A DNA stretch of 64,000 bases from Mesorhabditis belari (GCA_958450365.1 CAUEEP010000741.1:2648501-2712500); one strand, 5' to 3'. Numbered from the stretch's first letter, positions 34,205 to 59,895 are shown. Notes: generated by a model from the letters alone, not told the origin. A program made the numbers and translations.

Positions 34205-34639
34205 TGAATTCGAATCAACATTCAAAAGAAAATAATCTAAAAAATCAAATATTAGCTAGATGAAGAATACCGTCAAATAATTGAAGAAATAAGAAAAAAG
34301 AAACACGAGAAAATGAGAGCAATCGAAAAAAAAGCGATCACTCATTCGATGAGAGGGAAAATCGAGAAGAAAATTTGAGAAAATTGAGAAATCGAGAAAA
34401 ATATGTGTTCTAATGAATCACATTAATTCTGGTGTCTGAAATTTCTCATTCTTTTCGTTCCCCGTCGATTTTTCTACTGATAACCCCAATTTCCGTTTGG
34501 GCAAAGGTCGAATTTCCTCCTGAGAATGAAATTGAGGGGGGAAAGTTGAGGTTTAACGCTTTGCAAAGAGCTCAATTAAAACTCGAAATCATTTCGAAAT
34601 GAAATTCGCTAATTTTGGAAATATTTTACAAAATATCCA

Positions 34640-34690
34640 ACTCATCTGTAGTGCAAGAGATCAAGGGTTCGAGTCCGTCTCCGGTCAAAC
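34640..34690 (+). repeat. tRNA 3' half fragment
   Basis: AAGGGTTCGAGTCC B box without an A box. Confidence 0.3.
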
Positions 34691-34779
34691 ATTTCCCCTT
34701 TTTTTAACAAAAGCTTAAATATAATAGAAATAACCTTTTAAGCAAAAGAGCGCCTTTTTTTTAAAGCGCCGTACTTCCT

Positions 34780-34930
34780 ATGCTTAGTGATTTCAAAGCT
34801 TAGTGATTCTTTTAAAGCTTCAAAGCTTAGTGATTCTTTTAAAGCTTCAAAGCTTCAAATTCTTTCAAAGCTTCAAATTCTTTCAAAGCTTCAAAGCTTG
34901 AAAGACTCAAAGTCAAAGCTCAAAGACTTG
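34780..34930. repeat. Tandem repeat (CAAAGCTTAGTGATTCTTTTAAAGCTT)
   Basis: Imperfect copies breaking down into shorter tcaaagctt units. 34247-40130 holds no supported gene, only repeats and AT-rich unique sequence. Confidence 0.85.
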
Positions 34931-35154
34931 CTTAGTGATTTGGTTTGGATGAAAAGGTAGAATTTGGTTGTCTAGCAAATCTTTCAAGGTTGACACGCGG
35001 ATAAGCGAGCTCAGAGAGTTAAGCGACTTTAACTTTTGCACCAAAATGCCTAGACATCTAATCTGCAGACCAATTACTATAGACTCTCAAAAGGCACTTT
35101 TAAAAGTTAATTTTTAGCAAAGTAACCTAGTCAGTGGATGGACAAGCGAGTGAG

Positions 35155-35596
35155 GGTCGATACTAGACTTCGGAAAACAAAACTTAACCAAAACCAAAAC
35201 CACCAAAGCCATAACAAAACCAAAACCAACCAAAACTAACCAAAACTCGCCAATATCTCGCGACTGGGAGGAGCTAGCGAAAATCTGTCTGCAGATTTGA
35301 AATCAGCGTTTAAAAATCTATCCCATAGGCTATTTTTTGTTTCGAAATTTCGAGGTCATGTTTTGGTCCTTTTTTCGGCCGCGAGACTTTGTGGAGTGAG
35401 CAAAAAGTGAAAGGCAAATTTGCATTTTACATTAAAATTTGCATTTTACAATTTTAAATTTACATGTTAATTTATATGCAAATTGAGTTTTGGTTTTGGT
35501 TTTGGTTTTCGTCTGTTTTGGTTTTGTTTTTCATCTGTTTTGGTTTTGGTTTTGGTCTGTTTTGGTTTTGGTTTTGTTTGCCGAACTCTAGTCGAT
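35155..35596. mobile_element. Element with inverted AACCAAAACC arms
   Basis: The left arm (cgatactagacttcgg...aaccaaaaccaaaacc) and right arm (ttggttttggttttg...ccgaactctagtcgatact) are inverted, each arm containing its own (CCAAAA)n expansion. The centre is unique. Confidence 0.65.
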
Positions 35597-36299
35597 ACTA
35601 TTAGTTTAGCTTTCAAAATTCCCCGCTTTTTCTATCCAATTTATAGTGGAATTGATTAAAAGATTGAAAAAAGCAAAAAGTCGTGATAAAGAGGCATGAA
35701 TAAAGAGGCATGAATAAAGAGGCATGATAAAGAGGCAAGTTCTGAAAAAAGTGCAATCGAAAAGCTGGTTTAACAGATTTGTTTAGAATGATTTTGATTT
35801 TGATTTTTACAAAAGTCTAATAAAGTACAAACGAGTACCGACAACTTACAGTTTGCCCGGTTCAATAGAGAAATAACAAGAGTTCAACTCAAACTCAGCC
35901 CCTGTTATCAAGCGAAAAATAAAACAGTTAAAACAGCATCGATTTATGAAAATTTCTTCGAAAAAAGAACGTAAACAACAATGGGTTATTGATGGAAAAT
36001 GCAGAAAAGGAGCCTTTTTTCAAAGAGACTAATTGCAATGCAAAGCGGCTCCCCCCAAAAAAAGGATTAAGTGGGTGAAACCCATCGAAATTTTTGATCT
36101 TCAAATTTGAGGAAAACAAAAATGAGCAAAATCAAAAGTGGACAATTTAGGAAATTTAATTAGGCGAAGGACTAAGATTTAAAATTTAACTGAATTTTAA
36201 CTGAATTTTAACTGAAAAATCTCTACTCGAAAGTTTGACTGGTTGGAAGTTAAGTTGAACACTTTAAAATCTTGATTAGCTAAAGATTTGGATGAAAAA

Positions 36300-36910
36300 T
36301 CTTGATTTAAATTGGATTGATTGAATTGGATTTGATTGATTTGACTGATTTGATTGAATTGATTGGATTGATTGATTGGATTGATTCATTGAATTGATTG
36401 AATTGATTGATTGGATTGATTGAATTGATTGAATTGATTGAATTGATTGAATTGATTGATTGAATTGATTGAATTCATTGAATTCATTGATTGGATTGAT
36501 TGAATTGATTGGATTGATTGAATTGATTGAATTGATTGAATTGATTGAATTGAATGAATTGATTGAATTGATTGAATTGATTGAATTGATTGGATTGATT
36601 GAATTCATTGAATTCATTGATTGGATTGATTGAATTGATTGGATTGATTGGATTGATTGAATTGATTGAATTGATTGAATTGATTGGATTGATTGAATTG
36701 ATTGAATTGATTGAATTGATTGAATTGAATGAATTGATTGAATTGATTGAATTGATTTGATTTTGATCTGATTCTGATTCGATTTGAATTGGATTTGAAT
36801 TGGATTTGATTTGGATTTGATTTGGATTTGAACTTGTTTTAATTGAATTGATTTGAATTTGACTTTGATTTGGATTTGACTTTGATTTGGATTTGTTTTG
36901 AATTGGATTG
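36300..36910. repeat. (TTGAATTGAT)n array
   Basis: About 600 bp of 5/10-bp units (attga/ttgat), degrading to gatttggattt at the end. The Asn/Ser/Ile ORF is an artefact. Confidence 0.95.
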
Positions 36911-37814
36911 GAAAATCAAATCCAAAGTCTTTTTTTCCTTTTAAACTATTTATGAATAAAGAACAATTTAAAGTTCTTTAAAGATCTTTAATCTGTGAGA
37001 TTTCCTTGCATTCTCTCGATTTATTGTATCTTTTAATCCTAACAGTAGAATCCTAACAGTAGAATTCTCTCATAACTTTTAATTAAAACCTAATTTTGTA
37101 TCTAATTTTGAAAGCTCTTGATCTTTGTTGCTTTAAATGGAATCGAGGCGATAGATTGGACAAAACAGATTACTGTAGCTTTCAAAAGTACGCTTTCAAA
37201 AGTACGCTTTCAAAAGTACGCTTTCAAACTTTCAACGCTTTCAAACTGCACTTTAGAAAGCTCAGTTTTATCACTCAGTTCTTTTTAAAGTCAATTTAAA
37301 GTTCAAAATTAGCTTTCTGGCGGAATCGATTCTAATTCAACCCTTTGAATCAAAGATTTGTGAAGATTGAATCAATCTTCGCGAAACTTCAGAACTGATA
37401 ATTCTTTCGTTTCCCATCCTCTTTGAATAGAGGTTTTTCAAAAGGTCATTTCATTGTTCGAATCGCCTAAATTATAGCCAATTTTGCGCTTTTTTTATTT
37501 CTTTTTCAAATCATTCTCTACAATTTATTCGCACTTTTTCTTTTTTCTTTCGTTCTTTTCAAAGAAATTCTTTGAAAATCTCGTTATCAGCGTCGATAAT
37601 CGGGTCAAAATATTTCATTTGGTGGGAAAATCGGGAATTTCTAGATGTAAAATTTGGAATCTTATCTCAAAGAACAAAGATCGCTTTGAGATTTGCATTT
37701 CGGGAGATTTAAGTTTCACCTTTTAACTTGATCTAAAAGATTTTTCATTTAAAACAACTTCAAATCAAAGTCAAATCAAATTTGAATCAAATGAATGCAA
37801 TCAAATCAAGCTCA

Positions 37815-38310
37815 AATCAAGATCGTCTAGGACTAGAGGCTCGTCTAGGACTAGAGGCTCGTCTAGAACTAGAAGCTCGTCTAGGACTAGAAGCTCGTCC
37901 AGAACTAGAAGCTCGTCTAGAACTAGAAGCTCGTCTAGGACTAGAAGCTCGTCTAGAACTAGAAGCTCGTCTAGAATTAGAAGCTCGTCTAGAACTAGAA
38001 GCTCGTCTAGAACTAGAGGCTCGTCTAGAACTAGAAGCTCGTCTAGGACTAGAGGCTCGTCTAGAACTAGAAGCTCGTCTAGAACTAGAGGCTCGTCTAG
38101 AACTAGAAGCTCGTCTAGAATTAGAAGCTCGTCTAGAATTAGAAGCTCGTCTAGAACTAGAAGCTCGTCTAGAACTAGAGGCTCGTCTAGAACTAGGAGC
38201 TCGTCTAGAACTAGAAATTCGTCTAGAACTAGGAGCTCGTCTAGAACTAGGAGCTCATCTAGGACTAGAAATTCGTCTAGAACTAGAGGCTCGTCTAGAA
38301 CTAGAAGTTT
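37815..38310. repeat. 18-bp minisatellite (CTAGAACTAGAAGCTCGT)
   Basis: About 27 copies with aac/gac and aag/gag variants. Being a multiple of 3, it gives long LEARLE- and LVLDEL-type ORFs on both strands, which are not genes. Confidence 0.96.
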
Positions 38311-38839
38311 CGAAGATAATGACAAAATGAACTAAACAATGTCTAGAAATGTCTCAAATCTACATTCTTTTTAAGTGTACTTTATACTCAAAATAGAAAC
38401 GCACCCTTTCTAGCAAACTGAACGCTTCATTTGATGTAAAGTCGAACGCGCCAGAGTCTTAAATTTATTTTGACCAAAAAAGACACCTAAAAACCAAATC
38501 TACAAAATTGCCAAGTAAATGTATTATAGAAAAAATAAAGAAATAAAAAATCGGCTCGAAACCGTTTCCAATTAATTCCAATTAAATTTCGATTTTCAAA
38601 TAAAGATTTATTGTCGATTCTCCGGCCCGTAATATCTTTTTTGTTTAAACGTAATGTTTAAACGGTTTTTTTTTCAACTATACCCAATTGCAATAGTCAA
38701 AAAACGAAAAAACAAAGTGAAAACGCAAGAAAAACAAAAAAAAACAAGAAAAACAAAAAAACAATGAAAGATCTCACAAAAATCACAGCCATTCTTTGAA
38801 ACAAATGCTTAAAGTCTGGGACAAAAAGTTTATTTAAAA

Positions 38840-38940
38840 GGGGAATTTAAAAGGGAATTTAAAAGGGTATTTAAAAGGGTTATTTAAAAGGGTTATTTAA
38901 AAGGGAATTTAAAAGGGAATTTAAAAGGGTAAAAGAAAAG
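38840..38940. repeat. Tandem repeat (TATTTAAAAGGG)
   Basis: Eight short copies. Confidence 0.85.
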
Positions 38941-39719
38941 TAATGAAAAATGACTCAAAACAAAACCAATCGATATCAAATGAGGGAAAAGGATTTAAGG
39001 AAATGAATCTAAGGAAATGAATTTAAGGATTCATTTAAGGAAATAGAATTAAAATAGAATTAAAATCTAATTTTTAGATCCAATAGATCAAACAAAACAA
39101 AACTCAAGAATAGAATCCTTTTTTCAAGCTTCCTTTTTTCCCTGTTTAAACGGTCACTTTCTCTGCTCTCTACTCAAAAAATGATAAGAAAATCTGACCA
39201 CCAATTTTTGTCAAAAAGAAAAATCCTAGGGCAAAGGGTGAAAAGGGAGCTAATAGGCTTTAGATATGAAGTTGAATTCAAAAAAAATTTTCCGGTGAAC
39301 AGTTGACGAGTTTTAAAGTGAAAAACCAGAGGATTTTAGTTGTATTGTTTAAAAAATTTTTCAAAAGCCTAAAAAAAGATAAGCAAAAACAATAGTGGAA
39401 TTGATTTTGGCCAGAAAATTTGCAATTGCCCAGAAAATTGAGAATTTGCAAGCTCGTCAGGAAAACCGGACAAAAATCGTCGACTTGTCGGTTTTCTCAG
39501 CAATTTTTGAGTGCAAATTTGACAATAGATTTTAAATGATCGAGAAAAGGCAAAAAGTACAACGATGGCTTGGAAAAGTCTAGAAATTCAATGTTTTAGA
39601 TGAAACTTATCAATTTGGCTTTGAGAGTTGAATGGATAAGGGTAAAATTGATAGTATTGATAGCTCAAAACTTGATGGGATTTGAGATTTGGATAAGGCT
39701 TTTAAAAAATGGAATTCAT

Positions 39720-39925
39720 TTCTTAATTGTAAGTCAGTTTCGAATTGTAATTCAATTCTTAATTGTAATTCAACTCTTAATTGTAAGTCAGTTTCGAATT
39801 GTCATTCAACTCTTAACTGTCATTCAATTCTTAATTGCCATTCAATTCTTAATTGTAAATCAATTTCTAATTGTCATTCAATTCTTAATTATAATTCAAT
39901 TTCGAATTGTATTCCAATTTTTCAA
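39720..39925. repeat. 18-bp minisatellite (TTCTTAATTGTAATTCAA)
   Basis: About 11 copies with ctt/cga variants. Confidence 0.92.
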
Positions 39926-40130
39926 AACTTCCTCCAAAATCCAATACCTAGTATCGAGTTTTCTGATCGAAATTTTGAAAAAGGCGGGCTTGTTTACATT
40001 TTATATCGACCGGTGTCCATAGTGAGAAGGGGAAGAAAAGGGGAATAGAAGGGGAAAAGAAGGGAGAAAATGAGTGTTCAAATGTTTCAAAATCCACAAA
40101 ATACATGGGAAAATGAATAATATAAAAGCC

Positions 40131-40308
40131 TTAAAGGAGTGTTTTTTCGGGATGACTCATTCTATGGGGTCTTATTGTTGTTTCCTCCTCTCCATCACTG
40201 TCTGTCTCATCCAAACCGCCGATCGTTCCCGGGATATCAATGAGAACCGTTTCCCCGTTGCTCTTTGATCGATTGATCACCCCTTCCAGGAGATTTGATT
40301 GCGTCAAA
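40131..40308 (-). CDS. Orphan coding-like exon
   Basis: After a ctttcag acceptor (carry of two bases), the frame reads LTQSNLLEGVINRSKSNGE, TVLIDIPGTIGGLDETDSDG, EEETTIRPHRMSHPEK, then TLL and TAA. GC is clearly higher than its surroundings. It could be the last exon of an unknown gene, but I found no upstream partner between 40309 and 42039. Alternatively it may be an N-terminal exon of the TMCC gene: donors at ATCGGCG/gtttgg, GACA/gtgatg or AGAATGA/gtcatc all leave phase 1, as the open 34247 acceptor requires. No family recognised. The plus-strand 64-aa ORF here is its shadow. Confidence 0.5.
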
Positions 40309-40329
40309 CTGAAAGGAGAACTTAGATAC

Positions 40330-40430
40330 TGAACTTAGATAAACAAATAAACAAGTAAACAAGTAAACTAGTAAACAAGTAAACAAGTAAACAAGTAAAC
40401 TAGTAAACAAGTAAACAAGTATAAATCTAA
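40330..40430. repeat. (CAAGTAAA)n tandem repeat
   Basis: About 11 copies of an 8-bp unit, with ctagtaaa variants. Confidence 0.9.
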
Positions 40431-40599
40431 AAAAGCTCTGAAATAGACAAGTTCTTTAGATACTTTTACACTAAAGGCTACATTTCGAAACTAATTTTGG
40501 CATACAAAGTACAGTAGGTACTTGTTGAATCTATTGTGCTTTTTTAAATGCATCTAGCAAAAGTTTTTTTTTGCCGTATTGGTGTGCTTTATGCTCAAT

Positions 40600-41435
40600 T
40601 ATTGAAGCAGTTCATCAAATTGTTAGACTAAAGTATGGGAATTTTGAGACTAAAATTACAAGCACTTTTTCTTTTTAGCCGGATGATTTCTAATTCTATA
40701 ATCCCGTTAGGGTTCTTGAAGGGATTAAGCTAACTTATTCAAAAGATTATTACTTCAAAAAATTGTTGTGCTTTGGTCAACTTTGGGAAAGATTCCAAAG
40801 TATTCAAGGGACTGAAAATGAAAAAGATTAGATTCGGATTAGAGTTTAGATCCAGATTACATAATTACATAAAGATTCCATAAAAACTTGAAAAATAAAC
40901 TCAAAATCAAGCTCAGGCCTTGAGTTGGTTCGATTTTTGAGAAGAACTAAGTTTTAAGATACCTCATTTTCCCTAATAGTCGTCATTCGGCCGAGCCGAG
41001 TTGATGACTATTTTACGGTTTCCAAGCTTTCACAGAAACTCAACACTCAAATCCCCCACTAGATCTCATCGTCAGCTACATTTTCCGACCCCACATCACT
41101 AGGTTCTGATAAGCGGTTTTCGAGATTTCGAGCAATTTAGGCGAAGCTCAGGGTGCACTACTATTAGAGAAAATACGGTAATGGCTATACCATCTAAAAA
41201 GTAAAAGAAAAATCTATTAGAGAAGATACGGTATCTAATCAGCTTTAGCCAGCTTTGACAATTTCAGCACCCGGGTAATCGTCGATTATCGAGAGAACAT
41301 TGGCGAACATTGTCGAGAGAAATATTTTCTCTTTCCTATTCGCCGGTGATCTCCCGAAACCATAACTTTTCCTCTACATGTCATCAGAAATGCTGTGTTT
41401 CCAAGTTTCGCGCACAAAAGCACATTGTAATGGGA
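40600..41435 (+). pseudogene. Inverted partial duplicate of the GPR107-like gene (exon 9 region)
   Basis: Three collinear blocks match the gene on 42040-55405 in inverted order: 40600-40680 with 47335-47390, 40690-40965 with 46560-46830, and 41268-41435 with exon 9 (45062-45220). The exon 9 copy keeps its acceptor (aatttcag/CACCCGGGTA) and blocks such as acattgtcgagagaaat and ctctacatgtcat, but has indels and a TGA. No other exons are present. A MITE sits between the second and third blocks. Confidence 0.8.
40968..41235. mobile_element. MITE, TACCGTATTT family
   Basis: ttttccctaatagtcgtcattcgg ... actattagagaaaatacggta, followed by a second terminus (ctattagagaagatacggta, ends 41233). The intervening atggctataccatctaaaaag also follows the copy at 18970, so this longer form is the family unit. 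Confidence 0.8.
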
Positions 41436-41739
41436 AATCTATTCTTGAAATGTAATGGGAAATCTATTCTTGAAATATAATTGCTTGAAATATTTGTTTT
41501 CATCATTTTAAATGAACTTTGCTCTATCATTTCTACAAGACTACATCTTTTGAAATCGTCATACTTTGTTCACTTGATTTTCTTTTGAAAGAGAAACTGG
41601 CTATCACTTCAAAAAGCTTTGACAGCTTTGAGTGATTAATTGACAGTTCCGTTTCTCTTAGCTATCCCCTTTGGTGAGTAATTTTGATTTCAAAACGTTA
41701 CTTTTTACAACATTTCCTTTTCTTTTCGTTTTTACAACA

Positions 41740-41980
41740 GCTAACCAAATAGAAGTTAGTCAATGTGTGGCTAGGAATGAAGTTAAGAATGAAGGCTCGA
41801 AAACTCCCCATTTTTTTGAGGATGGGATCAGGGACTTGCGACGAAAATGGAAACAAGTCATCAATAATAAGGGAGAATATCTCATTGATTGATCTGCTTT
41901 TGTTTATGTTTTTAGCAATAAACAGTTTTGTGGCAAAAACCGACATTACTTTTTCCTCAACCTAATAGAAGTTAGCCAAT
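41740..41980 (+). mobile_element. mariner transposase 3' remnant
   Basis: FFEDGIRDLRRKWKQVINNK then GEYLID and stop is the conserved mariner C-terminus. The terminus-like ctttttcctcaacctaa follows. Flanking sequence (caaatagaagttagtcaatg ... ctaatagaagttagccaatg) is duplicated on both sides. Confidence 0.75.
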
Positions 41981-42039
41981 GAGTGTTCGGCTAGGAAAAT
42001 TTCGAGATCTATGAAATCTTTCAAAAATCTTTACAAAAC

Positions 42040-55405
<13,366 letters not shown>

Positions 55406-56027
55406 ACCATTTAGTTGAAGGTTTTGCACCTAAATTTACAAATACAATAAATAACATAAAGTTTAGAAGAAATACAATGCAAAGAACATAAAATTTAGAA
55501 GAAAAATGCGAATGGATTGGATCAATTGTTAAAAAAATGATCGTTATGGCGCCTAAAATGAACCGGTTTACTTTAGAAATAGTTCTATACGGTTGAAAGA
55601 GAAAAACTGATGAGTCAATAGGGATTTTAATAAGATAAAAGGCAAAACTTTTGAAAAATTTCCGTTTGAAAATTGAATTTCGTTGATCCGAGCAACGGGG
55701 CCAAATAAATCGGCCAATGGGACGCGACGCGAGAAAGAAAAGCGATGCGTGCAGCCGATTTAGGAAAGAGAACACGGGGAGGGGAAGGACAAATCCTGTC
55801 AATCAAAAGTCGAGAAAATAAAATGAGGGGAAGAGATATTCCATTTGGGGTGAGTGGAAGGGAGAAGTGCCGGAAATTGAGTGACTGTTTAGTGGGAAAA
55901 GCAAAGAAACAAAGAATTGAGCAAAGAAACAAAGAATTGAGCAAAGAAACAAAAGTATGTACAAGTAAAGTTCACTTTTCTCTATTCAGTTGTGTTTTTT
56001 TCGGCTAAATTTTGGCTATCTATTTAC

Positions 56028-56443
56028 TGGGGGGTGGGACAAATGCGACCTTTTTTTTGCGCACTTGGACATTTGCGCACCTTTTTTTTGCTGGAAAAGG
56101 CCTTAGGAAAGGTCGTAGAGCTTCAAAAATGTTTTCATAGACGCGAATCGTATGCGTAGATTCCGAATTTCGACAAATCAGACCTCGGTGACACGTCAAA
56201 TTTGGGCTAAAAGGCAAAAACTACGCAACTTAACACTTTTCCGCAGTTTTTGCCTTTTAGCCCCAAATTTGACGTGTCAGCGAGGTCTGATTTGTCCGAA
56301 TTCCGGAACCTACACATACGATTCCCTTATATGGAAATATTTTCGAAATGTTTTCGAAGCTCTACGGCCTTGCCTAAGGCCTTTTCCAGCAAAAAAGGTG
56401 CGCAAATGTCCAGGTGCGCAAAAAATCATTTGTCCCACCCCCA
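56028..56443. mobile_element. Foldback MITE with arms of about 190 bp
   Basis: ggggggtgggacaaatg...gcgcacttggacatttgcgcacc...ttttgctggaaaaggcc at the left and the inverse ending catttgtcccaccccc at the right; the centre is acgcaacttaacacttttccgc. Intergenic between the GPR107-like gene and the lipase; 55432-60242 otherwise holds transposon remnants and AT-rich DNA. Confidence 0.9.
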
Positions 56444-57734
56444 ATTTACTGATAATCTTTTATGAGGTTAGAATTTCAAAATCTAGAAAAGAGAGGTAGG
56501 ATTGTCTGGAAAACTCGGAAAAACCAGTAAAATCAGGCTGAAATGGTCAATTTTTCATAATTTCAAATCATTTCTGCCTGAAACTATTGTCAACAAGCGG
56601 CAACAAGTGGCTTTTTATTTCTAACTCTAAAATTTAACAGTCGGTTGTTGAAGTTTTTAGATTTTCTTCTACTCTGATCTGAATTCAACGACTTTGAATG
56701 CAAAGTTAAAATTGATTGAGCTGATTTAGATGATGGAAAGTTGCGAAATATGGATATAGAATTGTTTGGTAGAACTAAAAGAAAAATAAAATGAGCTCTT
56801 CATTCCCCTGGCTGTTCTATAAAAGAGGATGAACAGAGAGATTGCGGAAATGCGGAAGAGGACTTGTTTTTGGTGGCAAGTAAGAGAAGAAAAGGCAAAT
56901 GACACAGAGACAAAAAATAAAGAAAAGACAATAAGAAAGAGGCAAGTCTTCAAGTTTCTCAAAGCTTAATAAGCCAATAAAATCTACCTACAAATTTAAA
57001 GGCTACTTACAAATCAAACACATTTTTAGATTGATGAACTAAAAAGTTTTCCATTACTTTTTTGTCAGAAGTTGCGAAATTCATCAACACATCCACTCAA
57101 AAGAAAGAAAATTTGGATAATCGATTAAAAGTAAAAAAACCCGGTTCAACTTTTAAAATCTTATTTGTTTTGAAGTTAGCTAATCGTTTTAAGACTTTTT
57201 CAACTTAGCTTTCTTGCCGAATCTTTTAGATAAAGATCGGTTTTTGGAAGAACACGTTTTCGCTTCAGGAAACTCTCTATTAATAGAGAAACTTTTCTTT
57301 CGATGGCTTTCGAAAAAATCTAATATGTTTTAAGTTTAACAATATAGCAAAGAGCTTATTGATTAGTGTTGTTATTGGTCAGCTTAACCAGACCAACAGC
57401 CCAGCTAGCCTGGTATCTATACAACTACAGCTGAATAGCTTGTGCTGAATAATGAGCCCACGTCATCGAGGGTTAGTGTAGCAATGGAAAAGTGCCATGA
57501 ACGAAGTTTTATTTTTTGTTAAATTCTCGAACGGTTATTCTTTAATAGCAGAATGTTCTTTGTGGTGTTCGTTGTGCCCCAAAAGAGAAATATTACACAG
57601 TTAGAGCTTACTCTAAGCTGCAAGCAAGTTGACACAAACGTATAGCGACGTCTTTGATCCAATCAAACAATTGGAATTGCCACCACCAACAAAAATTAAA
57701 ACAGGTTTTTTTTGTTTATTTTGCATCGAATAAT

Positions 57735-58560
57735 TGATAAAACATCTTTAGATATGGAGCTGGCTATTGTCAACGGTTTTTATGGTAGTCTATGGCAATA
57801 CAACAATCATCCATTTCTATTATTTTCATCTCTTCAAGGCCATCGTTCGCAAAATTAAGGTTATTAAACTTTTGTTTTTGTAATATTTATCTATTCTTTT
57901 AGGGAGAAGAAACTACAAGACATCTATTGTGATTCAAATACGTTTGTCTATGTGGAAAGGATTGCTTGCCCTAACATTCATAAAACCTCTTGATGTCTTG
58001 TGATATTATACAACTACAACTTCGTGATATTATACAACTACAACTACAACAACAACTTGTGAACTTCGAGATGAAACCATCAAACAAATGCCCTCCATTA
58101 TTAACGAGTTGCAAAGTTTGTTGCATATCTTGTTATAAATTTAACTTTTTAAAATTAGGCTTATATTCGTACTTCGAAAAGTCTTTTGTTGGATTTGTTC
58201 GAAATAATCGCTTCGTTCAACCGACACACTTCATTGAAACGTGGAACTCGTCTGAAGCAATCTGTCGTGGCGAACAACCTGACAACTCGTTTCAGGAATC
58301 TTACAATTCTTTACTAAAAGTTTGTGTTTTTAAAGTTTAGTTAATGTTTAAAGATTTAGGCTCTTACTTTACGGCGTTCTGCTCGCTATGCTGCTCAAAA
58401 GCTACTAGATGTTCAAGAAGACTTCGAAAAACGTCTTGATGCGACCACATCTCTACTCTACCTCAATCATCACCTCAATCATCACCTCAAATGACTCTAC
58501 CTCAATCATCACCTCAATCGTCGAAAGTTCTTCACGACCAGCGTTTAAGAAAAGTTGGGG
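57735..58560 (+). mobile_element. MULE-type transposase remnant
   Basis: In successive frames: DMELAIVNGF, HFYYFHLFKAIVRKIK, a gap with LQDIYCDSNTFVYVER, then YSYFEKSFVGFVRNNRFVQP, THFIETWNSSEAICRGEQPD + NSFQESYNSLL and RRSARYAAQKLLDVQEDFEK. The order (acidic motif, [CH]FFHF.QA..RKI-like block, YFE.T..G, ETWN..., N....N..) is that of Mutator-like transposases. Frameshifts and short insertions (caactacaa repeats) show it is dead. Confidence 0.6.
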
Positions 58561-58969
58561 GTTCATGGAACTTTGGGTAATTTCAGTCGATCATTTTAAA
58601 TCTTTCTGTTGTTACATTTATATGTATGTTACTTCAGATGTTACTCTTTTGTTTTATTTTTCATTTCTTTAATTGATTAGCCAAGTTTTCATCTACTATT
58701 TTACTTTAGAATGCACAAAAAAACAAGTTTTTATCGAAAACTCCAAAAGAGCGTTGGTTAATCTACATTAAATTCTTTAAATTTCGCGCTGTTTTGAATG
58801 ACACTGTTTTAGCGGCGCTATTTTGACTAGGTCCCCAAGATTTATCAGGCGAAAATGTGTCAAGGAACATGTGCATGTACTAGACATGGAAAAACTCTAA
58901 CCACACCAAATTTCACCTTCGTTTTCTTGGCTGATTCCTCTGAAATTTTGTCTACAGATCGAAATCGAC

Positions 58970-59684
58970 AATCGACAAACCGAATATGCACGGAAAAAAG
59001 GTGATGCTTTGTATTTGGTGGAACAGTAAAGGTCTCGTGTATTTTGAGGTGCTGGATTTGGGCCAAAGAGTCACGGGGATCTCTACAAAGCCCAATTGAG
59101 TCGCGTGGACCAGGCGTTGCGTCGTCAAGGCAATAACGCGGTGACTACAAAATTCCTCCACGATAACGCTCGACCTCACACCGCGAAGAGCACTCAGCAG
59201 AAATTCGAGGAATTGGGCTGGGAAGTTCTGCCTCATCCGCCATATAGCCCGGACTTGGCCCCATCCGACTACCAGTTGTTTCGGTCGATGCAGCACTTTT
59301 TTAGCAGAAATAAATTCAAAAACCGCGAAGAAGTTGAAATCTGGGTGTCCAACTTCTTCGAGTCGCAGTTGCCCGAGTTCTTCGAAAAGGGCATCCATTC
59401 TCTGCGTGGAAGATGGCAAAGAGTCATTGATAATGATGGCGAATATCTTTTAGATTGAGGTTCTCCAGAGACCAGAAGCTACACATTAATCTGCACACAA
59501 ACATGAAGCACCATCCACAGAACACTTCGCCCATTACCTCGCCAGAGACCAGAAGCTACACATTGATCTTAGCCGAAGAACCGAAACTACCTATTGATCA
59601 TAGCCAGAGACCAGAAGGATTTTTATAATTTGTTTCCAACGTTTGTTTGGTTCCAACGGAAGTTCCATCTGCACCAACCTAATA
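58970..59684 (+). mobile_element. mariner element, 5'-truncated
   Basis: HGKKVMLCIWWNSKGLVYF + EVLDLGQRVTG, then a +1 shift near 59080 and LYKAQLSRVDQALRRQG, FLHDNARPHTA, PHPPYSPDLAPSDYQLF, FFEKGIHSLRGRWQRVIDND + GEYLLD and stop at 59458. HDNARPH and SPDLAPSDY are the last two catalytic-Asp motifs of mariner. The right terminus is ccatctgcaccaacctaata at 59684, pairing in type with the left terminus at 20753. The N-terminal half is missing. Confidence 0.85.
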
Positions 59685-59699
59685 CTTTGACTCGTTAAA

Positions 59700-59895
59700 T
59701 GTTTTGTATTGTTGTTTTGTTTGTTTTGTTTGTTTTGTTTGTTTTGTTTGTTTTGTTTGTTTTGTTTGTTTTGTTTGTTTTGTTTGTTTTGTTTGTTTTG
59801 TTTGTTTTGTTTGTTTTGTTTGTTTTGTTTGTTTTGTTTGTTTTGTTTGTTTTGTTTGTTTTTTTGTTTGTTTGTTTGTTTGTTTGTTTGTTTGT
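59700..59895. repeat. (TTTTGTTTG)n microsatellite
   Basis: About 16 ttgttttgtt units then (tttg)n, directly after the mariner right end. The Leu/Phe/Cys/Val ORFs here are artefacts. Confidence 0.95.

Noticed and set aside
37782..38330. 182-aa and 174-aa ORFs with LEARLE / LVLDEL repeats
   Set aside because: Artefacts of an 18-bp minisatellite; no start context, introns or homology.
40074..40268. 64-aa plus ORF with a signal-peptide-like stretch
   Set aside because: Shadow of the better-supported minus-strand exon at 40131-40308.
58952..59419. 155-aa minus ORF
   Set aside because: Antisense shadow of the mariner transposase remnant on the plus strand.
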